NCBI GenBank assembly: GCA_947378785.1 | Contig: CANCLK010000114.1 | Coordinates: 1-44,494, forward strand | Source of the DNA: Comamonadaceae bacterium | GTDB lineage: Bacteria > Pseudomonadota > Gammaproteobacteria > Burkholderiales > Burkholderiaceae_C | Length of the DNA stretch: 44,494 nt | Reading direction: 5' to 3' | In this document: positions 25,117-33,166 of the stretch, one piece after another | Layout: every line of letters begins with the position of its first letter | How positions within the stretch are numbered: position 1 is the stretch's first letter | The notes under the pieces: generated by a model | Seen by the model: only the letters and a program-made list of their open reading frames with translations | The model's database searches: none | What the model was told of the DNA's origin: nothing | Program-made: the position numbers and the translations under genes

Positions 25117-26784
25117 ATGTCGTTGAAGTGGTTGAATTGGTTAAGGCCTGGCGTTTATATGCAAGGTCGGCACCCTTGGCTCGTCAGCGCTGGTTTGGCC
25201 CTGGCACTGAGCACGCTGGGCAACGCCCCTTTTTGGTGGGCCTTGGCGCAATTGCCAGAGGTCAACAACCTGCGAGCCTATGCCGGTCTGATCGGTATCT
25301 GGGCCGCACTGACGCTGCTCATGTGGGTGTTTGTGAACTTGGTGGTGTGGCCTTGGTGGCGTAAACCATTGGGCGTATTGCTGCTCGTCATGACCATGAC
25401 TGCGAGCTATTTCATGGCCATGTATGGCGTCGTCATCGACCCGACCATGGTCGCCAACGCGATGCAAACCAACTCCGCTGAAGTGCGGGATCTGCTGTCG
25501 CTCACGTTGCTGCTGACTTTGGTGATCGGCGTCGGCGTGCCGGGTCTTTGGTGGTGGCGCCTGGAACCCGGAGCTTGCCTCGGCTGGCAGCGTTGGACAC
25601 ATCAACTTGGCGCAGTGGTGGTGGGCTCGGCACTGACGGCCGCCCTGCTCTTACTGGTGTTCCAAGACTTGGCATCGCTGATGCGCAACCACACCACCTT
25701 GCGCTTCATGATCAACCCCTTCAACACCGTCTATGCGGTAGGCCGCTTGGCCAAGACCGAACAAGCGCAGCGCCAGCAACCGCTGCAAGCCATTGGCGAT
25801 GACGCAAGTGCGCGCCCGATCGACGCCAAAGCAGCCGCGCCTGTGCTCATTCTGGTAGTGGGTGAGACTGCCCGTGCAGCCAACTTCAGCATCGGCGGCT
25901 ATGAGCGACCCACCACCCCCAAATTACAAGCGCTGCAAGCCCAAGGAGATTTGTACTATTTCAGTCAGGTGCAATCTTGTGGCACCAACACCCAAGTTTC
26001 AGTGCCATGCCTGTTTTCGCACCTTGACCGCAAAGCCAACACCGACAACACGGTGAGCTATGAGTCTTTGCTCGATGTCTTACAAAAAGCTGGCTGGGCG
26101 GTCCTTTGGCTGGAAAACCAATCTGGCTGCAAAGGTGTCTGCGACCGTGTAGCCCATGTCGACACCAGCATCATCAAGCACCCTCAATTTTGTGTCGCCG
26201 GCGAGTGCTGGGATGAAGTCATGCTCGACGGCCTGTCTGAACGGATGGCCACGCTGTCAGCAGAGCGTCGCGCTCGCGGCACCGTGGTCGTGATGCACCA
26301 GATGGGCAGCCACGGCCCGGCTTACTACAAGCGCTCACCGCCCGAACGCAAGGTATTTTTACCGGAATGCACAAGCAACGCCCTGCCCTCATGCAATACA
26401 CAGGCCCTGCGCAATGCCTACGACAACAGCATCGCGTACACCGACCACTTCCTCGGCCAAGTGGTGAGCTGGCTCAAAACACAGCAGCAGCCAACGGCGC
26501 TGTGGTACGTCTCAGACCATGGCGAATCTCTCGGTGAAAATGGCATTTACCTGCACGGCATGCCCTACAAAATGGCGCCAAAAGAACAGACCCATGTGCC
26601 CATGGCCTTGTGGGTCTCACCAGCCATGCGCCGGCACTGGGCTGTCGACGATGCTTGCCTGCGAGCTCAACAATCCAAGCCTTGGTCGCACGACAACTGG
26701 TTTCACACCGTGCTCGGCAGCGCCGATGTGAAGACCGGGCTCTACCAGCCGGAAATGGACATCACGCGCGCTTGCCGACACTGA
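25117..26784 (+). CDS. eptA: Lipid A phosphoethanolamine transferase EptA
   Basis: The protein has 555 aa. Five N-terminal membrane helices are followed by a periplasmic alkaline-phosphatase-fold domain from about residue 240. Catalytic features are Glu250 in VVGETARA, nucleophile Thr290 in SCGTNTQVS, and the metal ligands in VSDHGESLGENGIYLHG. Paired cysteines (SGCKGVC, CTSNALPSC) fit the known disulfides. EptA moves phosphoethanolamine from phosphatidylethanolamine to lipid A phosphates, lowering surface charge and polymyxin sensitivity. It is divergent from a PAP2 phosphatase and followed 188 bp later by the Tad pilus operon. No PmrA box was recognised upstream. Confidence 0.95.
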   Translation: MSLKWLNWLRPGVYMQGRHPWLVSAGLALALSTLGNAPFWWALAQLPEVNNLRAYAGLIGIWAALTLLMWVFVNLVVWPWWRKPLGVLLLVMTMTASYFMAMYGVVIDPTMVANAMQTNSAEVRDLLSLTLLLTLVIGVGVPGLWWWRLEPGACLGWQRWTHQLGAVVVGSALTAALLLLVFQDLASLMRNHTTLRFMINPFNTVYAVGRLAKTEQAQRQQPLQAIGDDASARPIDAKAAAPVLILVVGETARAANFSIGGYERPTTPKLQALQAQGDLYYFSQVQSCGTNTQVSVPCLFSHLDRKANTDNTVSYESLLDVLQKAGWAVLWLENQSGCKGVCDRVAHVDTSIIKHPQFCVAGECWDEVMLDGLSERMATLSAERRARGTVVVMHQMGSHGPAYYKRSPPERKVFLPECTSNALPSCNTQALRNAYDNSIAYTDHFLGQVVSWLKTQQQPTALWYVSDHGESLGENGIYLHGMPYKMAPKEQTHVPMALWVSPAMRRHWAVDDACLRAQQSKPWSHDNWFHTVLGSADVKTGLYQPEMDITRACRH

Positions 26785-26815
26785 CCCACAGTTGTTGGGT
26801 GAGTTACAAATTGGC

Positions 26816-26885
26816 ATGTAGGCTACATCTGCTCACCAAAGACATGCCGTGCAACGTTGACAGGGAAATAGCGACTCCAGATGAT
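26816..26885 (+). promoter_or_regulatory. Upstream region of flp with palindrome and possible promoter
   Basis: ATGTAG-G-CTACAT (26816-26828) is a perfect palindrome with a one-base centre. AACGTTGACA (26853-26862) contains TTGACA, and GATGAT follows after 17 bp at 26880-26885, a possible promoter. Both motifs recur in the PAP2/eptA intergenic region. A short hairpin AAAAGC-N7-GCTTTT lies at 26900-26918. Confidence 0.45.
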
Positions 26886-26972
26886 GAAACCACAAATAGA
26901 AAAGCATCTCACGCTTTTAATTATTTGAGTGTTTTATCCCTTTGGTAGCTGCTTTTTTCTTGGAAGGTTTGT

Positions 26973-27176
26973 ATGAAAACATTTCTCACCACCTTGGCTT
27001 TCAACGGTCATCTGGGCCGTTTTAGCAAACGCCAACAAGGCGTCACGATGATCGAATATGCCTTGATCGCCGCGCTCATCGCGGTCGTTTTGGTGGTCGT
27101 TCTGACTGCATTGGGGGTCGAGCTCGGGGTCACCTTCACCAAGATCAAAGACGCACTGACCAGCGCGAACCAGTGA
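26973..27176 (+). CDS. flp: Flp/Fap type IVb major pilin
   Basis: The protein has 67 aa, a typical Flp size. The leader ends in a glycine (RQQG) followed by VTMIEYALIAAL. This is the G/xxxxEY prepilin cleavage site with Glu5 and Tyr6, and then a hydrophobic helix. The mature pilin polymerises into thin Tad pili for adherence and biofilm. TTGGAAGG five bases before the ATG is a strong ribosome-binding site, as expected for a highly made subunit. It is the first gene of the Tad operon. Its maturation needs a TadV/CpaA peptidase, which is not encoded in this window. Confidence 0.95.
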   Translation: MKTFLTTLAFNGHLGRFSKRQQGVTMIEYALIAALIAVVLVVVLTALGVELGVTFTKIKDALTSANQ

Positions 27177-27212
27177 GCTTGGCGACCTAGGAACCAGCTT
27201 TGGTGAATTCAA

Positions 27213-28037
27213 TTGAAACCTTCAGTGCTGATTTCTATCGCTCTGCTGGTTGGGGCGATCGCCGTCTTTTTGGTGGCACGCTGGGTCGGTGTGGGGGGGT
27301 CGTCAAAGGCCGGGCCGCGCGTGGTGGTCGCGGCCAGCATTGTCGATGCGGGCATGCCGCTGGCCGCCAACAACCTTCGAGTTTTGCAGTGGCCTAGCCA
27401 AACAGCGCCGCAAGGTGGTTTTGACAGTCCAGAGAAAGTGGTTGGCCGCGTGGCTCGACAGTCATTGGTGCCCGGCGAGCCGATCCTTGAGTCGAGGCTG
27501 GCCCCGGTCAACGTCAAGGGTGGGTTGTCTGCCACGCTGGAGCCCGGCAAGCGCGCCATCACAGTCCGCGTCAATGATGTGATTGGTGTGGCGGGGTTCG
27601 CATTGCCTGGCAGTTACGTGGACGTTTTGGTGAGCGCGCGCGATGCGCGCAACGAACCGTTTTCAAAAATCGTTTTAGACCGCGTCAAAGTCTTGGCTGT
27701 GGCGCAAGAAACCGCCGCCGACCCGGCCAAGCCCAAAGTGGTGAATGCAGTGACGCTGGAGCTGACGCCTGCTGAATCAGAGCGGCTTGACTTGGCCCGC
27801 AGCGTGGGAAGTTTGTCGCTGGCGCTGCGCAACGAACTGGACCGGGCTCAACTGACGTCAGCCGGTACTCGGCTGGATGACCTGATGCATGAAACCGCTC
27901 ATGCAGCCGGATCGGACCTGAAGGCTGCCGCCACGCCAGCCGCCGCTGGGACGCGGTCAGCACCAGCAGCCCGACAAGCGCCTAGTGGTGTTGAAGAATA
28001 TCGCGGGATTCAACGCGGCATCGGGAGTGAGTTGTGA
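27213..28037 (+). CDS. cpaB: Flp pilus assembly protein CpaB/RcpC
   Basis: The protein has 274 aa and starts with TTG at 27213, supported by GGTGA six bases upstream. A signal-anchor helix (VLISIALLVGAIAVFLVARWV) is followed by a SAF-like domain with ASIVDAGMPLAANNLR and VGRVARQSLVPGEPILESRL. The RcpC core follows, with AITVRVNDVIGVAGFALPGSYVDVLV in pieces. CpaB sits in the periplasm and is thought to modify or stabilise pili or the secretin. The C-terminal 50 residues are alanine-rich and probably disordered. It overlaps cpaC by four bases (GTGA). Confidence 0.93.
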   Translation: MKPSVLISIALLVGAIAVFLVARWVGVGGSSKAGPRVVVAASIVDAGMPLAANNLRVLQWPSQTAPQGGFDSPEKVVGRVARQSLVPGEPILESRLAPVNVKGGLSATLEPGKRAITVRVNDVIGVAGFALPGSYVDVLVSARDARNEPFSKIVLDRVKVLAVAQETAADPAKPKVVNAVTLELTPAESERLDLARSVGSLSLALRNELDRAQLTSAGTRLDDLMHETAHAAGSDLKAAATPAAAGTRSAPAARQAPSGVEEYRGIQRGIGSEL

Positions 28038-29533
28038 TCTCGCTCAAGCACATCGCTGTAGCCGTGGCTGTGGCCATTGCAGCCTGCTTGAGCAGCTGGC
28101 TGCTTGCACCCTTGCCTGCCGCCAGCGCTGCAGATTTACAGCCACCTGCGGCTCCAAAAATTCGGTGGCAAGACGGGATGCGCGCTGTGGTCGGGCACGT
28201 TGTGGTGCTGCCACTGCCAGAGCCGGTGAGCCGGGTCGTGGTCGGCGACCCGAGGGTGGCTGATTACCGACTGATCTCGCGCACCGAGCTGTATGTCTTG
28301 GGAAAATCAGTCGGCACGACCAACTTTTTGATGTGGCGTCAAAGTGGGCCACCGGTCTCGCTCACCGTCAAAGTGGGTGCCGATTTAGCGCCCTTGGCGG
28401 AGTCGCTGAAAACAGCCCTGCCCCGGGAGTTGGACATTGAGTTAACGATGGCCTCAGGTTCGGTGGTGCTGCGCGGTAGCGTGGCAGATATCGGCGCAGC
28501 AGACGCGGCCTTGCAACTGGCGCAAGCCTACACACGGCAGTTGAACCGCTATCTCGCCAGCAGCGCAGGTGGATCGGCCTCAAGTGGGGCCAGTGCTGCA
28601 GTAGCCCAACCGTCGGCCAGCCCAGGGGTCGGCGGAAGCAGTTCAAGTGGCGCACCCCCTGCAGGGGGTGCGAGCGGTCAGTCGCAGGTCATTAACTTGC
28701 TGCGCATTCGGGATGCGCAACAGGTGATGCTGGACGTGCGCATTGCCGAGGTCTCCAAGTCGCTGCTGGACAAGCTGGGCCTGCAAGTTCAAGCAGCCGG
28801 TGGCGGTGACATTCGCTGGAATGTTTTATCCAACTTTTTGGGCGGTGGTGGCGCAACGGCGGGCCTGCTGTTCAGCAACGGCAATGCCATCAACCTCGAA
28901 GCCGAAAAGCAGGATGGCTTGGTGCGCATCTTGGCCGAACCCACCATCGTCGCCATGAGTGGTCAGGAAGGCAGCTTTTTGGTGGGCGGCAAGGTTTTCA
29001 TACCGATCACGCAATCGGTGGGCACCGGGGGGACCGCCGTGACACTGCAAGAGCGTGAGTTCGGCGTCGGACTTAAATTTGTGCCAACCGTGCTGGACGG
29101 TGGCCGCATCAGCCTGAAAGTGGCACCCGAGGTGTCTGAAATCTCCAAGGAATCAGTCAAAACCGGGGCCACATTGCTGCCCGCCTTCACAACGCGCCGG
29201 GTCTCCACCACCGTGCAACTGCAAGATGGACAGAGTTTGGTCATCGGCGGCTTGGTCCGCAACAGCACCACTGCCAACCGGAACGCTTTTCCGATCCTCG
29301 GTGAGATCCCCATATTGGGTGCGCTGTTTCGCAGCAACCAGTTTGTGGCCGACCTGACAGAGCTGGTGGTGGTCGTGCGCGCCCGCTTGGTGCAGGCAAC
29401 TGAAGCGCCGCCAAACTTGCCAACGGACGGGGTGCTGCCGCCAACACGGCGAGAATTTTTCATCGATAACAAACTCCAGGGAGCCAAACCAGCGCCCGAC
29501 ACACCAGCAGGAGACCGCAATGCGAGCCCCTAA
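28034..29533 (+). CDS. cpaC: Tad pilus outer-membrane secretin CpaC/RcpA
   Basis: The protein has 499 aa from GTG 28034, with GGGAG upstream. It has a signal peptide (about residues 1-32), the pilus-assembly N-domain (PLPEPVSRVVVGDPRVADY) and a BON-like segment. A Ser/Gly/Ala/Pro-rich linker spans about residues 173-216. The secretin core follows, with VMLDVRIAEVSKSLLDKLG, VPTVLDGGRISLKVAPEVSE and VIGGLVRNS. It forms the outer-membrane channel for Flp pili. The linker DNA includes a perfect 22-bp palindrome. The 3' end overlaps the lipoprotein gene by 14 bases. Confidence 0.95.
   Translation: MISLKHIAVAVAVAIAACLSSWLLAPLPAASAADLQPPAAPKIRWQDGMRAVVGHVVVLPLPEPVSRVVVGDPRVADYRLISRTELYVLGKSVGTTNFLMWRQSGPPVSLTVKVGADLAPLAESLKTALPRELDIELTMASGSVVLRGSVADIGAADAALQLAQAYTRQLNRYLASSAGGSASSGASAAVAQPSASPGVGGSSSSGAPPAGGASGQSQVINLLRIRDAQQVMLDVRIAEVSKSLLDKLGLQVQAAGGGDIRWNVLSNFLGGGGATAGLLFSNGNAINLEAEKQDGLVRILAEPTIVAMSGQEGSFLVGGKVFIPITQSVGTGGTAVTLQEREFGVGLKFVPTVLDGGRISLKVAPEVSEISKESVKTGATLLPAFTTRRVSTTVQLQDGQSLVIGGLVRNSTTANRNAFPILGEIPILGALFRSNQFVADLTELVVVVRARLVQATEAPPNLPTDGVLPPTRREFFIDNKLQGAKPAPDTPAGDRNASP
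28651..28672. repeat. 22-bp perfect palindrome inside cpaC
   Basis: The sequence CGCACCCCCTG followed by its exact reverse complement CAGGGGGTGCG lies within the part of cpaC that encodes the Gly/Ser/Pro-rich linker. It encodes GAPPAGGA in frame and would form a very stable cruciform or mRNA hairpin. Confidence 0.9.
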
Positions 29534-29819
29534 AGCGTGGACTTTGGATGCCCCGTCCCTCGCCAGCAGGTTGATCACATTGACCTTGGTCATCACCGGC
29601 TTCGCCATGCTCTGCCTATCCGGCTGTTCACCCGTTTTGATCGATCAGCAAGACCACGGCCTGTCCGTGCAAAAGGCCTTGGCGGCACAGCGCCTGCCAC
29701 TCTCACCACGCGACGCGGTGAGAGCGCCCTTGCAACCCGCCGCTAGCGAACTCAAGCCGGCCTATGACCGGTATTTGCTGCCGCCACCGCCCACCAGCCT
29801 CACACCGCAACTGCCATGA
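29520..29819 (+). CDS. Small lipoprotein of the Tad operon (CpaD position)
   Basis: The protein has 99 aa with a hydrophobic signal and the lipobox LSGC at about residue 36, so it is probably a secreted lipoprotein. The mature part, about 64 residues, is proline-rich toward the C-terminus. An AGGAG seven bases before the ATG supports the start. It overlaps cpaC by 14 bases and the next gene by four. Its place after the secretin is where CpaD or a pilotin-like lipoprotein is found in Tad loci. It is much shorter than CpaD, and no CpaD domain is recognised. A secretin pilotin role is a guess. Confidence 0.8.
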   Translation: MRAPKAWTLDAPSLASRLITLTLVITGFAMLCLSGCSPVLIDQQDHGLSVQKALAAQRLPLSPRDAVRAPLQPAASELKPAYDRYLLPPPPTSLTPQLP

Positions 29820-31024
29820 CCGAACAAGCCAGCGCTCCGGTGCGCGGGGCTCAGCAGCAGCGCGGGGTATTTGCCGTGGCCACCGCACTAGCCATGTTGG
29901 TGATGCTGGGTTTTGTCGGCTTGGCTATAGACGCCAGCCGCCTGCAACTGGTGCAAGCAGAGCTGCAAAATTCTGCCGATGCTTGCGCCTTGGCAGCCGT
30001 GCTAGAACTCAATGGTTTGTCGGACGCGCCCAGTCGCGGTGCCTTGGCAGGGCAGTTCGTAGGCGGAGCACACAACCGTAGAAATTTTCAAGCTGAGTTG
30101 GTGGGCACCGGCCAAGTGAGCCCCACCTTCAGCACGACTTTGAACGGCAGCTACCAAGCGGCAGGTGGAGGTGCCGCAGCGGCTTCACGATTTGCCCGCT
30201 GCAGCGTCACGCAGAACAGTCTGCGGCATTTCTTCATGGGCTTGTTGGGCGTCGGTTCTTCAAATTTGGTGGCCACGGCCACCGCCACCGTGATGCCATC
30301 TCAGAGCGTTTGCGCCATCCCCATGTCCATGTGCAAAGGCGCCGGCCCGAACGCCAACACCTTCGGCTACCAGCTCGGTGACAAGATCACATTGGGAACG
30401 TCACAGGTCAGTGGTTTTTTTACATGGGCCAATGTGCTGGGCACAGACACTTCGGGCAGTCTGGAGCCTTATGCGCAGGCTTTCATTGGTTTTGGTTTTT
30501 GTGAAGTGCCTACCGCCGCCGACCGTTGTATCGGTATCCATACCGGCGTGGTCACCTCACTGGACGATGGCTGGAACTCCCGCTTTGGGGTTTACAAACA
30601 AGGCGGCAGCGGACTCGACCCCGCCTTGGCGATTCCGGACCTCACCGGTTACGGCTATCGCCCGCCCCCGGTGGGCGGCGCTTACAGCGACTACACGCAA
30701 AATCGTGCGCCTAGCCGGCAGGCTTTTCAGGGTCACATCCCCAGCTACACCTCACCGGCCAACGTGCACACGCATTACGGCTCATCGTCGCGCAGGCTGG
30801 TCTCCATGCCGGTGGTGGCCTGCAGCAGTTCGGCCTGTGGAACAGGTGCCAAGCCCATTTTGGGTTGGGCCTGTGCCCTGATGCTGAGTCCGAAGTCCCC
30901 CACACAAGATGCAGAGATCGAGTTTAGAGGCCGCGCCGATGACCCGCTGTCCGGCTGCAGAACAGCCGGCCTTCCTGGCGGAACAGATGCCATCGGCCCA
31001 TTGGTGCCTGTGTTGGTGCAATGA
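29816..31024 (+). CDS. TadG-like pilus assembly protein
   Basis: The protein has 402 aa. The N-terminal segment QQRGVFAVATALAMLVMLGF then GLAIDASRLQLVQAELQNSADA matches the TadE/G-type (putative Flp pilus-assembly TadG) N-terminus, with a single membrane helix. The position that is glutamate in processed pilins is alanine, so it is probably not cleaved by prepilin peptidase. The rest is periplasmic, cysteine-containing and without a clear von Willebrand A domain. It overlaps its neighbours by four bases on both sides. It likely anchors or initiates the pilus. Confidence 0.85.
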   Translation: MTEQASAPVRGAQQQRGVFAVATALAMLVMLGFVGLAIDASRLQLVQAELQNSADACALAAVLELNGLSDAPSRGALAGQFVGGAHNRRNFQAELVGTGQVSPTFSTTLNGSYQAAGGGAAAASRFARCSVTQNSLRHFFMGLLGVGSSNLVATATATVMPSQSVCAIPMSMCKGAGPNANTFGYQLGDKITLGTSQVSGFFTWANVLGTDTSGSLEPYAQAFIGFGFCEVPTAADRCIGIHTGVVTSLDDGWNSRFGVYKQGGSGLDPALAIPDLTGYGYRPPPVGGAYSDYTQNRAPSRQAFQGHIPSYTSPANVHTHYGSSSRRLVSMPVVACSSSACGTGAKPILGWACALMLSPKSPTQDAEIEFRGRADDPLSGCRTAGLPGGTDAIGPLVPVLVQ

Positions 31025-31554
31025 TGCTGAAAGACCGATGCACTCTGTGCAACAACTACCGACAGAGCAAGGGGGCAGTGCTGGTCGAGCTGGCCCTCTT
31101 GTTGCCCATATTGCTATTTTTGACGCTTGCATCCGTCGAATTTTCGCAAGCTATTGCAGCCTATAAAGTGGTGGTCAATCAGGTGCGCAGCGCCGCCCGC
31201 CACCTGTCGACGAAGGCGGCGGGGACGGGCCACATAGAGGCCGAGTGTCTGGTCACCAACGGCAAACCCAGCAGCGCAAAACCCTGCACCGGCAGTCTCT
31301 TACTGCCGGGTTTTTCCGCCAGTAGCTTCAGCGTGTCAGTGGCCGACGCCATCAATGCGCCGACCACCCACCGATCGCAACGCACCACGGCTGACCTGAC
31401 CGTCACCAGCGCCACCACCATCAACCTGGTGACTGTCACGGCCTCTGGCTACCAGCACCATTTGTACTTTGCAGGCTTTTTATCTGGCGTGGTGGGTGAC
31501 GCAACGACCCTGACGTTCGGGTCGATCAGCATGACCATGAGGCAGATCAACTGA
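31021..31554 (+). CDS. TadE-family pseudopilin (first copy)
   Basis: The protein has 177 aa. A prepilin-like site SKG/AVLVELALLLPILLF has glutamate at +5, then a hydrophobic helix and TadE-like SVEFSQAIAAYKVVVNQVRSAAR. The C-terminal domain is periplasmic. TadE pseudopilins are processed by TadV and are needed for pilus biogenesis. The ATG overlaps the tadG-like stop (ATGA); a second ATG follows at 31024. The stop shares one base with the next gene (TGATG), so translation is coupled. Confidence 0.88.
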   Translation: MMLKDRCTLCNNYRQSKGAVLVELALLLPILLFLTLASVEFSQAIAAYKVVVNQVRSAARHLSTKAAGTGHIEAECLVTNGKPSSAKPCTGSLLLPGFSASSFSVSVADAINAPTTHRSQRTTADLTVTSATTINLVTVTASGYQHHLYFAGFLSGVVGDATTLTFGSISMTMRQIN

Positions 31555-32018
31555 TGCGCACGCGAATACGCCAACAGACGGGCTCGGCCCTGGTTGAGTT
31601 TGCGCTGTCTTTGACTGTTTTTTTCATGGCACTGCTCGCCGTGATCGAGTTCGCCCGCTTCATGTTGGTCGTCAATACCGCTGTCGAAGCCTCACGCTTG
31701 GCCAGTCGCTTAGCCAGCGTGTGTGACACCGGTGCCGTGCAACAGGACCGAATCAGGGAAAGGGTTCGGTACTTTGTGGAGGCTTCGGGGCAGATCGTGG
31801 TCGGCACCCGCAGCGACTGGCTGGTGTTCACTTACTCGCCGGCCAACTGCACGCAAGCCAACTGCGCGCTAGTCGAAACCAGCCTGCGCAACTTGCAGGC
31901 GCAGCTGCTGATTCCGGTGTCCGCCATCACCCTGCCCATCCCGGCCTACCGCAGCGCGCAGGTTCGGGAGGCCATGAGCAATGTCATCGCCGGCGAACTG
32001 AACAGCAGTTGCAGCTGA
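31554..32018 (+). CDS. TadE-family pseudopilin (second copy)
   Basis: The protein has 154 aa with the site QQTG/SALVEFALSLTVFF, glutamate at +5, and a following segment IEFARFMLVVNTAVEASRLASR typical of TadE/TadF. The C-terminal domain differs from that of the first copy, so this may play the TadF part. Four cysteines are present in the mature part, which may form disulfides. It is coupled to the upstream gene by TGATG. It ends five bases before the best cpaE start. Confidence 0.88.
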   Translation: MRTRIRQQTGSALVEFALSLTVFFMALLAVIEFARFMLVVNTAVEASRLASRLASVCDTGAVQQDRIRERVRYFVEASGQIVVGTRSDWLVFTYSPANCTQANCALVETSLRNLQAQLLIPVSAITLPIPAYRSAQVREAMSNVIAGELNSSCS

Positions 32019-32023
32019 ACGCC

Positions 32024-33166
32024 ATGCACATCGTCTTATTCTCAAGCCAAGCGTGGACCTTGCCTGCCGCCACCTTTGAGGCGCAGCATCAAGTCACCGC
32101 CCTGCATGGCGCGCTGACTGATCTGCAAGTGCGTGTCGTGGCGAGAAAACCAGACTTGGTGCTGTTGGGCGGCTTCGAGCAAAACGATGCCTTGCTCGAA
32201 AAAATGGAATCCCTGTGTGCAGCGCTACCGCATGCGGCCATCTTGCTGGTTTGCACCAATCCAGAATCTGACTTTTTGATGCGCGCCATGCGCGCCGGCG
32301 TTCGTGAAGTCATTTCATCAGATACGCCAGAAGCCATCACCACGGCGGTGACGCGGGCTCAGGCCAAATTTCACAGCAACCGACAGAACGGCGCGCTCAC
32401 CAGTCGCTGCATCGGCATCATGCCAGCCAAGGGCGGTGACGGCGCCACCTGCGTGGCGGCCAATCTCGCTTCGCAGCTAAGCCAAACCCCGAGCTTGCGG
32501 GTGCTGCTGATCGACCTGTCTTTACCATTCGGTGATGTTGAGTTGTACCTGACCCGCGATACCGGGATGCACAATTTGGCTGATTTTGCAGATGAAATAG
32601 AACGACTGGATGGTGCGTTGCTGGAGGGCATGGCAAGCCACATCACCAGTAATTTTCATTTGATCCAGTCACCGCAAACGATTGACCAGTTGATGCACAT
32701 CACGCCCAGCTATGTCGATCGACTGATCCGAATCGCCATACAGCACTACGACTACGTCCTGCTTGACTTGCAGCTAGACACGATCAGTCTGAGCGTGATG
32801 GAACTGCTGGACCAGTTGGTGGTGGTGACAACGATGAACGTCCCATCCGTACGGCACGCAAGCCAGATTCTCCGCATGTGGGAGAGCTTGGGTTACGCAG
32901 CGACGAAGCTGTCCATCGTTGTCAATGCCTTCAACAGCCAATCCATCGTGCGCATTGCTGATTTCGAAAAAACAGTTGGCCGTCGGGTCAGTCGCGTGTT
33001 GCCACTGGAGACAGACGGCGTTGAAGCATCACTGTTGAAAGGCATTGCAGCCGTGCTGCTCAAGCCGAAATCTGACTTTTCAAAATCGATCAACGCGTGG
33101 GCGGCGGAGCTGACGGGGCGAACTCCAACGGATAAATCCATATGGCAACACTTCGGGATCAAATAG
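32024..33166 (+). CDS. cpaE: Pilus localisation ATPase CpaE/TadZ
   Basis: The protein has 380 aa from ATG 32024 (MHIVLFSSQ); a TTG five codons earlier overlaps the previous gene. Residues 1 to about 115 form a receiver-like domain (KPDLVLLGG). A MinD/ParA-type ATPase follows, with deviant Walker A PAKGGDGATCVAANLA (Lys136) and VLLIDLSLPFGDVELYL. The family places the pilus machine at the cell pole or defined sites. The last 25 bases overlap cpaF. It has no obvious ribosome-binding site, which suggests translational coupling. Confidence 0.92.
   Translation: MHIVLFSSQAWTLPAATFEAQHQVTALHGALTDLQVRVVARKPDLVLLGGFEQNDALLEKMESLCAALPHAAILLVCTNPESDFLMRAMRAGVREVISSDTPEAITTAVTRAQAKFHSNRQNGALTSRCIGIMPAKGGDGATCVAANLASQLSQTPSLRVLLIDLSLPFGDVELYLTRDTGMHNLADFADEIERLDGALLEGMASHITSNFHLIQSPQTIDQLMHITPSYVDRLIRIAIQHYDYVLLDLQLDTISLSVMELLDQLVVVTTMNVPSVRHASQILRMWESLGYAATKLSIVVNAFNSQSIVRIADFEKTVGRRVSRVLPLETDGVEASLLKGIAAVLLKPKSDFSKSINAWAAELTGRTPTDKSIWQHFGIK

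Noticed and set aside
26813..26832. A possible sigma-54 promoter (TGGCAT ... TGCT) upstream of flp
   Set aside because: The GG and GC elements are 16 bases apart instead of 10, so it cannot be a sigma-54 site.
26900..26918. AAAAGC-N7-GCTTTT hairpin as an eptA terminator
   Set aside because: Only two GC pairs are present and the T run is weak. It is noted in the flp upstream region but not called as a terminator.
30378..30881. A 167-residue open frame overlapping the tadG-like gene
   Set aside because: It is out of frame with a well-supported TadG-like protein, is Arg/Pro-rich, and has no ribosome-binding site.
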